From positions 1-11,336 of the forward strand of contig JAGKTT010000072.1 of the NCBI GenBank assembly GCA_021153285.1: a DNA stretch of 11,336 nt, given 5' to 3'. The position numbers and the translations under genes were made by a program. The notes beneath the pieces were generated by a model, which was not told the DNA's origin, ran no database searches, and was given only the letters and a program-made list of their open reading frames with translations. This DNA is from Bacteroidia bacterium. GTDB taxonomy: Bacteria > Bacteroidota > Bacteroidia > Bacteroidales > UBA932. Shown here in pieces: positions 1 to 5,958 of the stretch; the first letter of the stretch is position 1; each line of letters begins with the position of its first letter.

Positions 1-384
1 CACACCTTCATGTAATATTTTTTCACACCATTGCAGGGCTGGCTTCGGAATTGAACGGTAGAAGTCCTTAAGCATCTCGGGATCATTGCATTTTGGCGGC
101 CCAAGCATTCTGACTATAGTAGACACATCCACGCAGTAGTCATATGTCTGGAGACCATCATGCCGAGACAGGCGCACTATCAGCTTCAGCTTAATCAGTT
201 TTTTCAAGATGGCATTAACATACTCGCGTCTATACCCAAAGCACTTTGCTAAAGCATCCTCGCTCTCGAACATTATGCGTTTACTTCTATTGTAGGAGAA
301 TATCAGTGGAAACAGACATAATGAAAGTCCTTTCAGGTCGAGTCCTTCCGCTAACATCCATCGATAGACCTTATAGTTCTTCAT
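1..384 (-). CDS. Partial winged-helix (RepA-like N-terminal) protein of the integrated element
   Basis: An open frame runs on the minus strand from an ATG at 382-384 to the window edge, giving 128 residues with no stop; the C-terminus is missing. It begins MKNYKVYRWM. Residues 17-70 look like a winged-helix fold: a helix (LSLCLFPLIFSYNR), then FESEDALAKCFGYRREYVNAI as a likely helix-turn-helix, then a hydrophobic wing (LKKLIKLKLIVRL). Proteins of this kind often follow a small HTH_17 protein in Bacteroidales integrative elements, where they are annotated as helix-turn-helix or RepA-like proteins. The start lies only 2 nt after the stop of the upstream HTH gene, so the two are almost certainly co-transcribed and perhaps translationally coupled. 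A role in element replication or regulation is inferred from fold and context only. Confidence 0.6.
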   Translation of the reverse strand, partial: MKNYKVYRWMLAEGLDLKGLSLCLFPLIFSYNRSKRIMFESEDALAKCFGYRREYVNAILKKLIKLKLIVRLSRHDGLQTYDYCVDVSTIVRMLGPPKCNDPEMLKDFYRSIPKPALQWCEKILHEGV

Positions 385-386
385 AG

Positions 387-701
387 CTAATACTTACCCA
401 TAAGTTTATCGATATGCGACTTCCAATAGAATATCTTCCTGCCGACCTTGACCGGCACCAGGTATCCCAACCTGTCCCACTTCCAGAGAGTCGCATCGCA
501 CACGTCCAGGATTTCGCGAGCTTCCTTTTTGGGAACAAGCACATCTTCCGCAGGAGGTGTCGCCACTGCCTTGGTCTTGAGTTCTGCCATCGTCTTCTCG
601 ACGAGGGCATCAGCGAATGCCATCATGTCCCTGCTGTCGACCTCGATCTTGAGGTTGGCATCCGGTCCGACATTCTGGATGATTGCCAATAAGTCTTTCA
701 T
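387..701 (-). CDS. Small helix-turn-helix (HTH_17, excisionase-like) DNA-binding protein
   Basis: A 104-residue protein. The frame is open further upstream to 848, but the extension (MFCTCVAIC...) is low-complexity and covers a promoter, so I start at the Met of MKDLLAIIQN. Residues 1-45 form a helical N-terminus (DANLKIEVDSRDMMAFADALVEK as separate short helices). Residues 53-104 carry the MerR/excisionase-like HTH_17 pattern: VLVPKKEAREILDV, then TLWKWDRLGYLVPVKVGRKI, then a FYWKSHIDKLM helix. Such proteins sit next to tyrosine recombinases in Bacteroides mobile elements and are thought to act as excision directionality factors or regulators. Here the gene leads a two-gene unit with the wHTH gene at 1-384 and has its own promoter and an upstream repeat array. 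The family call is good; excisionase function is inference. Confidence 0.8.
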   Translation of the reverse strand: MKDLLAIIQNVGPDANLKIEVDSRDMMAFADALVEKTMAELKTKAVATPPAEDVLVPKKEAREILDVCDATLWKWDRLGYLVPVKVGRKIFYWKSHIDKLMGKY

Positions 702-790
702 TTGATTTAGCTTATTTTTAGTGTTCAACTTCGCGAACTTCCCTGTGGCCACAAAGAAAAAACGCCGCCATCCCGACCGGAATGACGACG

Positions 791-826
791 CAAATATATA
801 ATCGTATTTTATTGAAATTAAGCAAA
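791..826 (-). promoter_or_regulatory. Putative promoter of the HTH gene
   Basis: Read on the minus strand, TATATTTG (791-798) matches the Bacteroides -7 consensus TAnnTTTG exactly. A TTTGC (822-826) lies upstream with about 24 nt between them, a little longer than the usual 19-21. The site is inside the rejected N-terminal extension of the HTH frame, which supports the start at 701 and implies a leader of roughly 80 nt. Confidence 0.5.
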
Positions 827-845
827 TTGCAACGCACGTACAGAA

Positions 846-886
846 CATGCATTACACTTGCATGATTAATGCACAAACTTGCATTT
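846..886. repeat. Two tandem imperfect inverted repeats with TGCAT half-sites
   Basis: Two copies of the arrangement ATGCA-(6 nt)-TTGCAT follow each other: 847-863 and 869-884. The second halves share the octamer ACTTGCAT at 856-863 and 877-884, 21 nt apart, about two helical turns. The array lies just upstream of the promoter assigned to the HTH gene and just below the stop of the membrane-protein gene. Spacing and symmetry suggest a dimeric DNA-binding protein such as the HTH product, or iteron-like sites. Confidence 0.5.
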
Positions 887-889
887 ACT

Positions 890-1654
890 CTAGTCTGTTT
901 TAATTTGAGAGAAGTACTTACTAAAGACCTGTTTCTGCTGCTCTGCCTCAGCCCCTTCCCTCACATTGAGTTTCCTCACAGCCCTCTGAACGGTATTCTC
1001 TGACACCCATTCCCCTTCATTATACTTACCTTTAAGAGACCTATAAAACTGCGCCACGTTGTCTGACAAGATAAGTTTATTATTGTAGAGCACCAAGAAC
1101 AACCTTGCAACTTCATTTCCACCGAAACTGCCATCCAAGTCTGCCATATAAGAGTCTATACCTGCATTTATGTCCTTCGCTTCACAAGAAGCACTGATAA
1201 CATCATCAAGAGCCAAAGTTTCACCGTTCTCATGTGCCTTCATTACCTCTAACCGTATCCATGCCTCATCAAGCTTCTTTTCGCGCCTCTCCCGCTTCTT
1301 TGAATCTTTCTTTGTACACAACAACAGAATCTGCCAAAAGTTCAACTGAACAAGTCTAGCAAAATATACAGAGGTTGTAAAGCGAGTCAAAGCTGCTATC
1401 ACAAGGTACACTCCCCACACTAAAACTGCCAAGCATATCGCAAATAATGTAGCCATCAGCATAGGTGCCTCTTCCTCATAATGAGCCTCCAGAAAGTACC
1501 TGACAGGTACACACACTTGTGTAAAGACATACAACGGAAAAATAATCAAAGACAACAGCCGCATTAATTCACAATTGTCCTTATCGCCCGTATTTTCATC
1601 GAATGGATGTCTCATCACATTCCATATTGTTGCTTTTTCTAAAGGGTATTTCAT
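890..1654 (-). CDS. Unrecognised two-helix membrane protein with a basic linker and soluble C-terminal domain
   Basis: A 254-residue protein that I do not recognise. Two hydrophobic segments at about residues 33-52 and 63-90 are likely transmembrane helices; a third apolar stretch at about 100-113 may be amphipathic. A highly charged linker (KKDSKKRERREKK, about 115-127) would stay in the cytoplasm by the positive-inside rule. Residues 130-254 look soluble and mostly helical, with a conserved-looking patch NNKLILSDNVAQFYRSLKGK and EGEWVSENTVQRAVRKL near the end. There is no signal peptide and no catalytic motif I can name. The gene lies between the hairpin-flanked ATPase and the HTH operon, so it is probably cargo of the integrated element. 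Base composition matches the AT-rich element. Confidence 0.65.
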   Translation of the reverse strand: MKYPLEKATIWNVMRHPFDENTGDKDNCELMRLLSLIIFPLYVFTQVCVPVRYFLEAHYEEEAPMLMATLFAICLAVLVWGVYLVIAALTRFTTSVYFARLVQLNFWQILLLCTKKDSKKRERREKKLDEAWIRLEVMKAHENGETLALDDVISASCEAKDINAGIDSYMADLDGSFGGNEVARLFLVLYNNKLILSDNVAQFYRSLKGKYNEGEWVSENTVQRAVRKLNVREGAEAEQQKQVFSKYFSQIKTD

Positions 1655-1796
1655 AACGCTTTTAATTATTAATAATCAACATATTCAGTCAAAACAACTG
1701 ACAACTTTGGAGCGGTTGTACTGAAAGATTTGGCAGAAAAATCTATTAATATAATTAGCGGAATCGTCTCTTTTTTGATAGATTCCGCTAATTATA
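1655..1796. other. Intergenic leader of the membrane-protein gene
   Basis: This 142-nt gap holds most of the left hairpin (see 1746-1800) and an AT-rich leader. No exact TAnnTTTG is seen on the minus strand. TAGATTTT just below the hairpin is a 7-of-8 match that sits where the right hairpin has a perfect TATATTTG, so it may be a weakened promoter copy. The same T-rich tract also makes this hairpin a possible terminator for the ATPase transcript. Confidence 0.35.
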
Positions 1797-1800
1797 TTAA
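1746..1800. repeat. Left copy of a long hairpin flanking the ATPase gene
   Basis: Perfect 20-bp inverted arms at 1746-1765 and 1781-1800, centred on TAGCGGAATC / GATTCCGCTA, enclose a 15-nt loop. The stop codon of the ATPase gene (1797-1799) lies inside the right arm. The unit is closely repeated, in the same orientation, at 3244-3294 on the far side of the gene. The stretch from TTTTTGATA through the right arm is identical in both copies for 25 nt. Confidence 0.9.
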
Positions 1801-3215
1801 GCGAAAAGCTGATCTAAAACAACCTCAGACTGAATTTCATCTGAGTACATATTGCGCTTAACACCATATGTTGTGACCATTGTCACATGCACAGCCTTCT
1901 TTGTTCCTGTCTCGCGTTCCAGCGTACTAACCTTATTTCTGATATCAGCCTCATCCTTCTTCTGAATAACAAACTCCTCTGAAGCCCACTTCATCTCACA
2001 AAGGTTGATAACATTATCATCCCTATCTATCAATAGGTCAATCTGCGCACCCTTAACATCCTTCTCTCCTTCCTCCGGAACAAATCGCCAGGTATGCTCA
2101 GTCGTGGCCACTGCAGATATTCCGATAGCCTTCTTAATCTGATTTACATGTTGCAAGCAAACACGCTCAAATGCGAAACCAGACCAACTCTTTATTGATT
2201 GAGACTTAAAGTTTCTTGCCCAGAAATCTTCTGTACCGGAATTAGACTTTATATACTTGAAGTAGAAGATTGTATAATTGTCGCATAATTTATAAATGGC
2301 CTCCTTCTTATCTTTAGGGAATGATCTCATCTTCATAATGAAACCACACTCTTCCAATTCCTCTAAGCGATCTGAGAAGACACCATTATCTGCCTGCCCT
2401 GTATATTTCAGAAGTTCTTTACGTGTCAGTCCAGAGAGATGCTTGCCTAATGTCACTACAATAGACTTATAGGCATCAGGATGCTTGAATAGGGAGTCAT
2501 ATAGATCATTGAATTCTCCTTTCAGTTTTGCATCCTTGTTAAAGAACAACTGATCGATGTTTTGTACTGCAGAGAACTGTTTATCCAACATAGTCCAATA
2601 CAAAGCGACTCCACCCATTACCATATATAGATTCAATATCTGATATCTGGATAGCTTCAACCCTCTCTCCTTAGAAAACTGCTCACATTCGTTGAGAGTG
2701 AAAGGAGCTAAAGGTATTCTCACGGTAACCCTATTATGTAGGCCTCCCCTATTCTTGAAAACCTTATTAATGATCCAAGAGGTAGCAGAAGCGCATATTA
2801 TCAACAGGACATCCTTCCTATTGCTGGCCCAATTATTCCAAAAATGTTCTAGAGCTGACAAAAAATTGGATTTTGGCGTATCCATCCATGCGGCCTCATC
2901 AAGAAAGATTTTCTTCTTTTTAGATTTAGAGGATTGGATGAGTACCTTTAACTGATTAAACGCTTCGTGCCAAGTCTTCAGTTCAGGACAATCCTTATGG
3001 CCATAATCCTGTAGTGATGTCTTGAAAAGAGCCAACTGCCCCTTCATCGATTCCTTTGCCGCGCCTGCATGTTGGAATGTAAAATTATATTCAAAGGTTT
3101 CCCTTACGAGGAATGTCTTTCCGATTCTTCGTCTTCCGTATACTGCTACAAACTGAGAATATTCCGATTTGTATGCCTCTTTCAGGGCCTTTTGTTCTTT
3201 GATTCTGCCAATCAT
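1797..3215 (-). CDS. AAA/STAND-like ATPase with C-terminal DUF234 PD-(D/E)XK nuclease-like domain
   Basis: A 472-residue protein. The ATPase domain (about 1-230) has Walker A GRRRIGKT (27-34), Walker B IFLDEAAWMD with D106/E107, a sensor-like ICASATSWI (about 140-148), and the family signature NRGGLHNRV followed by PFTLNE. A winged-helix region follows (about 245-300, LTRKELLKYTG). The C-terminal domain carries a PD-(D/E)XK-like set: WSGFAFE (E350), AQID (D393) and CEMK (E407, K409). This is the layout of the archaeal-type ATP-binding proteins with DUF234, common in Bacteroidota; their biological role is not settled. It is about the usual family length and looks intact. It has its own promoter just inside the right hairpin and is bracketed by twin hairpins, so it may be a self-contained cargo or mobile unit lodged between integrase and HTH genes. 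A defence or DNA-processing role is inference. Confidence 0.85.
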   Translation of the reverse strand: MIGRIKEQKALKEAYKSEYSQFVAVYGRRRIGKTFLVRETFEYNFTFQHAGAAKESMKGQLALFKTSLQDYGHKDCPELKTWHEAFNQLKVLIQSSKSKKKKIFLDEAAWMDTPKSNFLSALEHFWNNWASNRKDVLLIICASATSWIINKVFKNRGGLHNRVTVRIPLAPFTLNECEQFSKERGLKLSRYQILNLYMVMGGVALYWTMLDKQFSAVQNIDQLFFNKDAKLKGEFNDLYDSLFKHPDAYKSIVVTLGKHLSGLTRKELLKYTGQADNGVFSDRLEELEECGFIMKMRSFPKDKKEAIYKLCDNYTIFYFKYIKSNSGTEDFWARNFKSQSIKSWSGFAFERVCLQHVNQIKKAIGISAVATTEHTWRFVPEEGEKDVKGAQIDLLIDRDDNVINLCEMKWASEEFVIQKKDEADIRNKVSTLERETGTKKAVHVTMVTTYGVKRNMYSDEIQSEVVLDQLFA

Positions 3216-3235
3216 GATTCTATGTTTTTGCCTGT

Positions 3236-3243
3236 CAAATATA
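3236..3243 (-). promoter_or_regulatory. Putative -7 element of the ATPase gene, abutting the right hairpin
   Basis: On the minus strand TATATTTG matches TAnnTTTG exactly and lies 20 nt before the ATG at 3215. The hairpin arm ends at 3244, the very next base, so the hairpin covers the -10 to -60 region where a -33 element and an operator would be. No clear TTTG -33 box is seen, which could mean that an activator is used. Confidence 0.5.
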
Positions 3244-3294
3244 ATTATAATTAGCGGAATCTCCTAATTTTTGATAGATTCCGCTAATTATAAT
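3244..3294. repeat. Right copy of the long hairpin flanking the ATPase gene
   Basis: Perfect 18-bp inverted arms at 3244-3261 and 3277-3294 enclose a 15-nt loop that ends in TTTTTGATA, as in the left copy. The conserved arm core is TATAATTAGCGGAATC. Loops differ in their first half while the arms are kept, suggesting that the paired structure or the palindromic DNA is what is under selection. Confidence 0.9.
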
Positions 3295-3348
3295 ACACGC
3301 AACATGCCATACAAACGCGTAGGAAGCACATTCGATCTAAACATCCCA

Positions 3349-4428
3349 CTACTCAAAAACGCTGAGTGCGTCCTTCTTGATATCCTGGTCGATGTCCCTG
3401 TATCGGGCCAGAGCTTTGCTGCCCTCCTTGTGGCCGCTCATAGAGCCGACGATGCTTGGATCCTAATTCCTGCAAGCTTGAAGATCTCTTTGATTGCAAT
3501 ATTGTAATACTGCTCATGGATGAAAGGGAAAAGCGTAGCTCTCTTAGGATCATCATATCTGTCTATAACATCCATTGCCATCGACACAAGAGGAACAGCC
3601 AGCGTCCTAGGATTGTCATCCTTAGTCTTGCCTGCGATATAATAAAGAACACCATTGACGATATTAGACCTGGTCATCCTGTACAAGTCTCCCACTCGGC
3701 AGCCGACACAGCACTGGAAAACAAAAATATCCCTTTGCACCGCCAGATCAGGCTTATCAGACAAATCTAGCTTTGCGAGAGTATTCAGCTCCGACGTCGT
3801 GATGAACACCGGAGTTCCATACACCGGCTCCGGAATCGAGTAGTTCTTGAACGGAGAGACTTCAATATATTTACCTACGCACCAGTTGAAGAAAGTCCTG
3901 AGTCGGGACATCATGTCAATGATGCAGTTCTCCCCTCTCGGCTTCGGCGGACGTTTCTCCTTTATCTTTTCGTAGATTTCAGGATAATCCTTAAAGTACT
4001 GATGTTCGTTAGCAAAGAAGTTCCATAAGTCATCCAAAATCTCAGGGGTTGTGGTCTTGACATTGAAGAAGTACTTCTTCTGCCCCTTCACCGTAGCACG
4101 CCTGAAGAGCTCGAACCTCATGACGGCACGCTTTACTACCCTATTATTCTTGGCTAACCACATCCGGCTCGACCATATCAAGCTGCTCCTTGACATAAGT
4201 TCGGACAGCTGAAATATCGTTCCGAACTTTCTTTCGCTCCTTATCCGGACAGATAACCCTTGTCTTATACTCTTCAGTCTTCTCATCCCACCAAAGAGGA
4301 TTGACCTTCAAATCAATCATGACTGTAACGTCTACACTTCTTCCTCCACGGACTCTCATGTAGACCTGAGCAAGGTCATCGACCTTGTTTCTCTTGCCCT
4401 GTTTCTTGATCAAAAACTTTACTAACAT
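3349..4428 (-). pseudogene. Tyrosine recombinase (integrase) pseudogene with two internal deletions
   Basis: Three frames make up one Bacteroides-type site-specific integrase. The arm-binding N-terminus (from MLVKFLIKKQ at 4428, through VKVNP-like LKVNPLWWDEK) ends at a TAA near 4153. The core-binding and catalytic parts continue in another frame (KNNRVVKRAVMRFELF to IKEIFKLAGI), with catalytic Arg in GCRVGDLYRMT and a probable Lys in AGKTKDD. The C-terminus, DPSIVGSMSGHKEG then RYRDID with the catalytic Tyr, is in a third frame, ending at 3349. Compared with my memory of intact relatives, about 45 residues are missing at the first break and about 40 at the second, including the HxxR box. It should therefore be inactive. 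It has kept its promoter and lies next to the tRNA attachment site, as the integrase of an element normally does. Confidence 0.85.
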
Positions 4429-4450
4429 AACCTCCGTTTTTTCTTGAAAA

Positions 4451-4484
4451 CAAAGGTATAAAAAGATGTGGGGAAAATCGCAAA
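4451..4484 (-). promoter_or_regulatory. Putative integrase promoter
   Basis: On the minus strand TTTGC (4480-4484) and TACCTTTG (4451-4458) are 21 nt apart, a full match to the Bacteroides -33/-7 arrangement. It lies 22 nt before the integrase start at 4428, which also rules out the longer upstream start at 4506. Confidence 0.65.
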
Positions 4485-4510
4485 ATTTTCCCCACATTTT
4501 CCCCACATCT
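4464..4510. repeat. Three TGTGGGGAAAAT sites around the integrase promoter
   Basis: One copy is forward (4467-4478) and two are reverse (4485-4496 and 4496-4507, sharing one base). The outer pair extends to a perfect 15-nt inverted repeat (4464-4478 and 4496-4510). The -33 box falls between the copies. Likely arm-type integrase binding sites or an operator for integrase control. Confidence 0.65.
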
Positions 4511-4638
4511 TACAAATTTGAGTAAATTAAAATAAATCAAAATAAAAGATTTATCCTATCTATTATATTGTTTTTCAATACTTTGCAAGTCGTGCATATT
4601 AAATTCTAATTTAGAATTATTTTAGTTGAATTTATTAT

Positions 4639-4661
4639 TTCGACCCCGGCTCCGGGTACCA
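4639..4661 (+). other. tRNA 3' end without its 5' half: right attachment site of the integrated element
   Basis: TTCGACC (T-loop), CCGGC (3' side of the T-stem), TCCGGGT (3' acceptor strand) and ACCA (discriminator plus CCA) follow in order. No 5' tRNA half precedes it; upstream is AT-rich element DNA. A strong terminator follows directly, as behind a real tRNA gene. This is what remains on the chromosome side when an element integrates into a tRNA 3' end; the intact copy should be at the element's left end. The amino acid cannot be told from this piece. Confidence 0.7.
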
Positions 4662-4664
4662 GAC

Positions 4665-4701
4665 AAAATGCAAGTGCTTAACTTTCAAACACTTGCATTT
4701 T
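4665..4701 (+). terminator. Rho-independent terminator behind the tRNA fragment
   Basis: AAAATGCAAGTG (4665-4676) and CACTTGCATTTT (4690-4701) pair perfectly over 12 bp with a 13-nt loop, followed by a T-rich run (TTCTTTTTCCTTTT). Confidence 0.8.
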
Positions 4702-4767
4702 TCTTTTTCCTTTTAGCACCACGAAATTGAGTCATTTTAGCCGAAGTTCCGACATTTTCACATCTTA

Positions 4768-4850
4768 TCCATAAAAACAGTCCTTTTCGTGGACAGCAGC
4801 TGAATTTTGCAGACTCTGTCCATAAAAACGGCCATTTTTATGGACAGCAA
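4768..4850. repeat. Two tandem hairpin repeats, unit TCCATAAAAAC...TGGACAGCA
   Basis: Copies start at 4768 and 4819, 51 nt apart. The second is a perfect 12-bp inverted repeat (TGTCCATAAAAA at 4817-4828, TTTTTATGGACA at 4835-4846). The first keeps the outer pairs but has TTTTCGTGGACA in its right arm. Both are followed by GCA. They may be operator sites or copies of a dispersed small repeat. Confidence 0.7.
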
Positions 4851-4882
4851 ACGTCTGTACTGAGTCGCAGGGGATTTGGTGA

Positions 4883-4907
4883 GGGGGGGGGGTGACAACT
4901 TGTCACC
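4883..4907. repeat. G10 tract joined to a 17-bp palindrome
   Basis: Ten consecutive G residues (4883-4892) run into GGTGACAA-C-TTGTCACC (4891-4907), a perfect palindrome with one central base. It is 60-75 nt upstream of the endonuclease -7 element. The homopolymer could vary in length by slippage; the palindrome could be an operator. Confidence 0.6.
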
Positions 4908-4967
4908 GTTTCATTCACTCACCTCAGGATATCTGATGCCGATTAGTCAATTATATTCAAAAATATA

Positions 4968-4975
4968 TACCTTTG
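4968..4975 (+). promoter_or_regulatory. Putative -7 element of the endonuclease gene
   Basis: TACCTTTG matches TAnnTTTG exactly and lies 25 nt before the ATG at 5001, giving a short leader. A good -33 box is not visible. Confidence 0.5.
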
Positions 4976-5000
4976 AAGCTGTAATCAGCCAAGAAGACAA

Positions 5001-5948
5001 ATGGACATATACGGCGAGAAGTATTCGGGAGATTCGAAGTTTGTTGCAGACTGCAGGCAACTGCAGGCAATGTATCGTGTGGAGGTCAATGAAGCCATCA
5101 GGCCATATAAAGGAAGAGATGGTAAGACTCATTATTATGGGAACTACATATCTGGCGGTGAAAAGTCAGGGAAGAATTTCCTGACAAAATATGCTTTCAG
5201 ATATGCACAAGAACGTATTGCCAAGAAAAAGAAATACGAGACTATCGAAGAGGACCGCCTGTTCAACAACCTCCTCTCAAGTCAGCCGATGGCCTTCAAC
5301 CTGTTCTGTCCGTTAAAAGATATGCTTGAAAAATTTCCCGAATCAGTTACATCAGTAATTAAAACGGCGCTACCGACGTATCCGATTCTGAAAGTCACGG
5401 ATGTCGACCTGGAATTCATCCCGGCAGACTACGCAGATCTTTCCGGAGACAAAAGTGCAATGGACGCAATCATCAGATTCGTAAGTAACTCCGGACAAGA
5501 AGGCTTCATCGCAATTGAAACCAAATATTCCGAAAACCTCGGAAGCAATGTTGCTTTGGAAAAAGGCACAAACAAGCCACGTGCGCAAAGCCTCAAGACC
5601 ATAAGGGAACTTAAGTGCTTCAAGCCGGAGATAGAAGAACACATCTATGACGGCCGGACCAAGCTCACACAAATCTATCGCAACTTCCTTCTCAGTGAAA
5701 GCTATGGAGCCAGATACAGATTGGATTCCTATTCAATAATCCTGGCACCTGCACATCATCCGTCCACCAGGAAGGAAGTCGATTCACTAAAAAATGAGCT
5801 GCGTGAAGAATACAAAAACAAGATCGACTCCCTCTCTCTCGAAGATTTCGTAGGGAGAATACTAGAAAACTGCCCGGAGGAATATAAAGAAACTTTTGAG
5901 AAATTCAGAGACAGATATCTGAATTTCAATAAGTTGAGATCGGTGTAA
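5001..5948 (+). CDS. PGN_0703-family putative restriction endonuclease (PD-(D/E)XK)
   Basis: A 315-residue protein with the features I associate with the PGN_0703 family of putative endonucleases: the conserved SSQPMAFNLF patch (93-102), then an acidic residue in KSAMDAIIRF (D155, or D150), and IAIETKYSE with E173 and K175 forming the ExK part of a PD-(D/E)XK active site. The N-terminal 90 residues are basic and helical; the C-terminal third is helical and rich in charged residues. There is no signal peptide, so it should act in the cytoplasm. No DNA methyltransferase or specificity subunit lies next to it, which is usual for this family and leaves its target and self-protection unknown. It lies just outside the element's right attachment site and ends 10 nt from the convergent SGNH gene. 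A defence role is inferred. Confidence 0.8.
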   Translation: MDIYGEKYSGDSKFVADCRQLQAMYRVEVNEAIRPYKGRDGKTHYYGNYISGGEKSGKNFLTKYAFRYAQERIAKKKKYETIEEDRLFNNLLSSQPMAFNLFCPLKDMLEKFPESVTSVIKTALPTYPILKVTDVDLEFIPADYADLSGDKSAMDAIIRFVSNSGQEGFIAIETKYSENLGSNVALEKGTNKPRAQSLKTIRELKCFKPEIEEHIYDGRTKLTQIYRNFLLSESYGARYRLDSYSIILAPAHHPSTRKEVDSLKNELREEYKNKIDSLSLEDFVGRILENCPEEYKETFEKFRDRYLNFNKLRSV

Positions 5949-5958
5949 TTATAAAGGA

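Larger units (their letters stand above)
4511..5000. other. Gene-free stretch spanning the element/chromosome junction
   Basis: No convincing gene lies in these 490 nt. From left to right it holds AT-rich sequence (to about 4638), the tRNA 3' fragment, its terminator, two tandem hairpin repeats, a G10 tract, a palindrome and the endonuclease promoter, each listed separately. Confidence 0.7.

Noticed and set aside
1746..1800. Left hairpin as a plain terminator
   Set aside because: A T-rich tract follows on the minus strand, so it may terminate, but the near-identical copy upstream of the promoter cannot be a terminator of this gene; termination does not explain the pair.
3438..4286. Programmed frameshifting to make a full integrase
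   Set aside because: No slippery sequence at the joins, and conserved segments including HxxR are absent, not merely out of frame.
4429..4506. Upstream start for the integrase N-terminus
   Set aside because: The extra residues cover the promoter and inverted repeats; MLVKFLIKK at 4428 matches the usual integrase start.
4464..4510. CRISPR-like array
   Set aside because: The repeats are 12 nt, partly inverted, and have no regular spacers.
4876..5184. 102-residue + strand frame beginning at the G tract
   Set aside because: Overlaps the start of the endonuclease in another frame, has no recognisable domain, and the endonuclease promoter lies within it.
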